DNA of 10,138 nt. Source: Clostridia bacterium (lineage in GTDB: Bacteria > Bacillota > Clostridia > DUPQ01). The stretch covers positions 1 through 10,138 of the forward strand of contig JAUVJE010000076.1 of assembly GCA_030592355.1 (NCBI GenBank). The letters are read 5' to 3'. Below the pieces are notes generated by a model, which had not been told where the DNA came from, searched no databases, and saw nothing but the letters and a program-made list of their open reading frames with translations. Position numbers and translations under genes: made by a program. Below are positions 7,619 to 10,138 of this stretch, in pieces; positions within the stretch are counted from its first letter, which is position 1; every line of letters starts with the position of its first letter.

Positions 7619-7625
7619 GGAGGAA
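7619..7625 (+). promoter_or_regulatory. Strong ribosome-binding site deciding the binding-protein start
   Basis: GGAGGAA lies six bases before the ATG at 7632. An in-frame ATG at 7617 overlaps this site itself and would put five residues (MEEIT) ahead of an otherwise standard signal peptide, so 7632 is preferred. Confidence 0.75.
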
Positions 7626-7631
7626 ATTACT

Positions 7632-8693
7632 ATGAAAAAGGCAAAAAGATTACTGTCAGTACTTCTTGTACTAACAATGGTTGTTATGCTATTTGCAGGA
7701 TGTGGAACGAAAGAAGAAGAAACCGAATATTATTCTGTTATAGCAAAAGGTTTCCAGCATCAGTTCTGGCAGGTTGTTAAAAAGGGTTCAGAACAAGCAG
7801 CTGCTGATCTTGGAGTAGAAATATTCTTTACGGGTCCCGAAGGCGAAAGTGCAATTGCAACTCAGGTGGATATGATCAATGCAGAGCTTGCAAAAAATCC
7901 TAAAGCTATCGCATTGGCAGCTTTGAGCACTGAATCTGTTCTTTCCCAACTGCAGGAAGCAGCAGACAAAGGTATTCCTGTAATTGGATTTGACTCCGGA
8001 GTTCCAAATGCTCCCGCAGGCCAGATATCAGCAAATGCATCAACAGACAATGAAAATGCAGCCGGACTTGGCGCAGAGCATATGTATGAAGCTATAAAAG
8101 CAGATATCGCTGCTGCTTCAGTAAGTTCACCTGTTATTGTTGTAATCCTTTCTCAGGACGCAACAAGTGCATCGGTTACCGGAAGAAGCAAAGGTTTCGC
8201 AGAAAAAATGTATGCACTTATAACTGCAGACGGACAGAGCGCTGCAATTACCGGTGATTTTGCCGCAATTACAACCGGAGATGTTGCAAATTCAGCAGTC
8301 AATGTTAAAATCGTGGTAGGCGCAACACCTGATATTACTGATATGACTAATGCTGCAAGCGGAGTTTTGAACACAGACAATCTTCTTGGAGTATTCTGCT
8401 CAAACGAAGGTGCTGTTAATGGATTATTAGCTGCTGTTAATGCAGGCTCAACTCTTGGTGCTGATGTTAAGGTAGTTGGATTTGATGCAGGAGCAGGTCA
8501 GAAAGCTGCTGTCAGAGGCGGTACTTTCATGGGTTCAATCACACAGGATCCATTCGCAATTGGGTATAAGGCTGTAGAACTTGCTGTAAAAGCAGCAAAT
8601 GGCGAAGCAGTATCCGATGTTGACACAGGAGCCAAATGGTATGACGCCAGCAACATGGATGAACCTGATATCGCTCAGCTTCTCTATGACTAA
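7632..8693 (+). CDS. Sugar-binding lipoprotein of the ABC transporter
   Basis: This 353-residue extracellular binding protein delivers sugar to the permease. The lipoprotein signal MKKAKRLLSVLLVLTMVVML ends FAGC with C24 lipidated; a short acidic linker (KEEETE) follows. It belongs to the same type I family as the earlier lipoprotein, and the pocket residues line up: F45-W46, D121 in GFDSG, R185, N258 in CSNEG, D285 in GFDAG and Q305 in TQDPF. It differs by about 23 extra residues between R185 and N258, rich in Ala, Thr and Gly. The protein as a whole is alanine-rich and uses mostly GCA/GCT, consistent with high expression. It is last in the transport operon, with a strong ribosome-binding site and a hairpin after the stop. 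The ligand is probably a monosaccharide; its identity is unknown. Confidence 0.95.
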   Translation: MKKAKRLLSVLLVLTMVVMLFAGCGTKEEETEYYSVIAKGFQHQFWQVVKKGSEQAAADLGVEIFFTGPEGESAIATQVDMINAELAKNPKAIALAALSTESVLSQLQEAADKGIPVIGFDSGVPNAPAGQISANASTDNENAAGLGAEHMYEAIKADIAAASVSSPVIVVILSQDATSASVTGRSKGFAEKMYALITADGQSAAITGDFAAITTGDVANSAVNVKIVVGATPDITDMTNAASGVLNTDNLLGVFCSNEGAVNGLLAAVNAGSTLGADVKVVGFDAGAGQKAAVRGGTFMGSITQDPFAIGYKAVELAVKAANGEAVSDVDTGAKWYDASNMDEPDIAQLLYD

Positions 8694-8716
8694 TCATTAA
8701 ATAACTAAACTAAACA

Positions 8717-8749
8717 GAACGACCCCCTGTAATATACGGGGGGTTGTTC
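8717..8749 (+). terminator. GC-rich hairpin ending the ABC operon
   Basis: GAACGACCCCC pairs with GGGGGTTGTTC (one G-T wobble), and GTA/TAC can extend the stem inward, giving the most stable hairpin in the window. It lies 23 bases after the binding-protein stop. The 3' tail has only scattered Ts, not a clean run, so it may terminate imperfectly or mainly protect the 3' end of the transcript. Confidence 0.65.
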
Positions 8750-8883
8750 ATTAAAAATTCGAGCAACACTTTTCGGGTAATCATTAAAATTTAACAAGTC
8801 CCGTGGTGTGTTTGTCTAATAAGTGGATTTCCTAAAAAAAACTAATCGTTGAAGATATTATAAATTTGTGGTGAAATTAAACT

Positions 8884-9819
8884 ATGGTTGATAAAGAAAT
8901 ACTATTAAAAATATTGCCCCTGCTGATAACCATTGTTTTGGGTTATGTATTATATAAAGTAAACTTTATAAAAGAAAGTTATTTGGAAGTGTTTAAAAAG
9001 GTTGTTGTAAATGTGACGCTTCCGGCCGGGTTGCTGACTGCCTTTGCATCAATTGATTTTGAGCTGAAATATATACTGGTATTCGCTTCTGTCTTTGCAG
9101 CATGCGGCTTTATGCTTTTAATCGGCATGGGTTTGGCAAAAATATTTAAAATAAAATCTCCTTATTTTCCATATCTGCTTACGGGTTTTGAAGCAGGCAT
9201 GCTGGGTTATGCCCTATATGGTGGAATATACGGATTGGACAGACTGTCCGAATTTGGAATAATTGACGTTGGGCAGGTTCTTTTCGTTTTTTTGGTTACG
9301 GTGCCGATGATTTTAGGAATGGGCAAGAAAAAAACATCGGGAATCTTTTCTGAATCAATTAAAATGGCAGTAAAATCACCGATTATATGGGCAATATTTA
9401 TTGGATTGCTATTATCGGCCGGCGGAATAAACAGGTTGTTGGGAACAGTTGCATATGACATGGTAAAAAACACACTTGATTTTATAGCCCTGCCAACACC
9501 TTTTTTAATCAGTTTTGTGATTGGAAGCGGTCTTAAATTTTCATTCAGACAAATGAAACTAGAAAGTTTGACCGCTGTATTAAAAGTCGCATTATCCATT
9601 GGATTTGCATTTGCGATTCTCTATTTCGCCCTCGCTCCAATGGAGCTCTCATCATTGCTTACGATACCTCTGTTTTCGATGTTCTTGCTTCCCGGCCCCT
9701 TTGTTATACCAATGTTCATGGATTCAAGCAACAGGGAACAAGTTGAATATGTATCAAACACCTTATCAATAGGTACTTTGCTGGGACTTTTGGGGTTTAT
9801 ACTGATATCAATTATTTAG
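8884..9819 (+). CDS. AEC-family transporter (auxin efflux carrier/malate permease-like)
   Basis: This 311-residue, very hydrophobic protein has about ten predicted membrane helices (roughly 6-25, 41-57, 62-87, 96-118, 128-146, 165-182, 203-218, 229-250, 258-279, 292-310), split by a central basic loop (GKKKTSGIFSESIK) into two five-helix halves. Length and layout fit the AEC family, including the early VVNVTLPAGLLTAFAS segment (41-56) with its Asn...Leu-Pro-Ala signature and the TSGIF.ESIKMAVKSP.IWA arrangement that opens the second half. Characterised AEC members export organic acids or auxin; the substrate here is unknown. The start codon has a modest GGTGA nine bases upstream. The gene sits behind the operon hairpin, so it is probably a separate unit, and no convincing promoter was found in 8750-8883. 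It ends inside the convergent dehydrogenase gene. Confidence 0.85.
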   Translation: MVDKEILLKILPLLITIVLGYVLYKVNFIKESYLEVFKKVVVNVTLPAGLLTAFASIDFELKYILVFASVFAACGFMLLIGMGLAKIFKIKSPYFPYLLTGFEAGMLGYALYGGIYGLDRLSEFGIIDVGQVLFVFLVTVPMILGMGKKKTSGIFSESIKMAVKSPIIWAIFIGLLLSAGGINRLLGTVAYDMVKNTLDFIALPTPFLISFVIGSGLKFSFRQMKLESLTAVLKVALSIGFAFAILYFALAPMELSSLLTIPLFSMFLLPGPFVIPMFMDSSNREQVEYVSNTLSIGTLLGLLGFILISII

Positions 9820-10138
9820 CCATTTTGAAAATTGTTTTTATATCTTCCTTGTTGAGTTTTTTAAAATTTCCAAGTGTAGCAGTGTTTCCCGAAGTTGCCT
9901 TGTCTGCAAGTTCTTCTATTTGTGCATCTGTTAAACTTATTCCAAGTTCATTGATATTTTTCGGCATATTAATACTGCTGTAAAACACTTCCATAGCTTG
10001 TATTCCGGCGAGAGCTGTTTCGTTATCATTGTTTTTTTCTATCCCGAAAACATTATAGGCAAATTTCGCAAATCTACTTGCGTCAATTTCGAAAACATAT
10101 CTTGCCCAGCTGCTCCAAATTGCGCAAAGCCCTGCGCC
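9812..10138 (-). CDS. Iron-containing alcohol dehydrogenase, C-terminal part (butanol-dehydrogenase-like)
   Basis: Reading the minus strand from the window edge gives 108 open residues followed by TAA. The fragment begins GAGLCAIWSSWARYVFEIDA and continues ASRFAKFAYNVFGIEK, then NETALAGIQAMEVFYSSINM, a GNFKKLNKEDI stretch and the end IFKMAK. GAGL right at the edge matches the segment just after the metal-binding histidine in the BdhA/YqhD group of NAD(P)H-dependent group III alcohol dehydrogenases, and the ARFA...VFGI and ETALAGI pieces are typical of their C-terminal helical domain. The likely reaction is aldehyde to alcohol reduction in the cytoplasm, as in solvent or fermentation pathways. 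The catalytic and cofactor domains lie outside the window. It converges on the AEC gene and overlaps its stop by 8 bp. Confidence 0.87.
   Translation of the reverse strand, partial: GAGLCAIWSSWARYVFEIDASRFAKFAYNVFGIEKNNDNETALAGIQAMEVFYSSINMPKNINELGISLTDAQIEELADKATSGNTATLGNFKKLNKEDIKTIFKMAK

Noticed and set aside
7617..7631. ATG at 7617 as the start of the second binding protein.
   Set aside because: This codon overlaps the GGAGGAA ribosome-binding site of the ATG at 7632, and the five extra residues would precede a complete signal peptide.
8691..8788. Exact 11-bp repeat TAATCATTAAA at 8691-8701 and 8778-8788 flanking the terminator.
   Set aside because: The first copy includes the stop codon of the binding-protein gene; with such A+T-rich sequence and no mobile-element features between, chance is the simpler explanation.
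9812..9994. A free-standing 60-residue minus-strand gene.
   Set aside because: The frame stays open upstream to the window edge and the whole 108 residues read as the C-terminus of an iron alcohol dehydrogenase; the ATG at 9994 is internal.

Overview
The window looks like chromosomal DNA from a low-GC, Gram-positive, probably anaerobic Clostridia-type bacterium. The evidence is A+T-rich codons and spacers, strong GGAGG-type ribosome-binding sites, lipobox-anchored solute-binding proteins (the Gram-positive arrangement), a YesN/YesM-type two-component pair, and a butanol-dehydrogenase-like iron alcohol dehydrogenase. I cannot name the species from sequence alone; cellulolytic or saccharolytic clostridia would fit.

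Layout. On the minus strand, 1-290 is the N-terminal part of an MFS transporter. It is divergent from a five-gene-plus sugar locus on the plus strand. First comes a sensing operon (497-4880): a YesN-type response regulator, a Cache-HAMP-His_kinase sensor kinase overlapping it by 10 bp, and a membrane-anchored sugar-binding lipoprotein 5 bp downstream. A 229-bp A+T-rich spacer follows (4881-5109) with a candidate activator-dependent promoter, a 10-bp direct repeat and a long inverted repeat. Next is a transport operon (5110-8693): a double-domain RbsA/MglA/XylG-type ATPase, one BPD_transp_2 permease, and a second, paralogous sugar-binding lipoprotein closed by a GC-rich hairpin. Beyond lie an AEC-family carrier (8884-9819) and, convergent with it and overlapping by 8 bp, the C-terminal end of an iron-containing alcohol dehydrogenase (9812 to the edge).

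How the parts work together (inference from arrangement plus family knowledge). The first binding protein lies with the kinase and regulator, not with the permease, and resembles the second in its apparent ligand pocket. The locus therefore looks like a three-component sugar sensor of the XylFII-LytS-YesN kind described in solventogenic clostridia: a sugar-bound lipoprotein docks on the kinase's extracellular domain, the AraC-type regulator is phosphorylated, and the adjacent ABC importer is switched on. The sugar cannot be read from sequence; a pentose, glucose or another monosaccharide is plausible. The flanking MFS, AEC and alcohol dehydrogenase genes show no clear tie to this unit.

No RNA genes, insertion sequences, CRISPR arrays or phage genes were seen.
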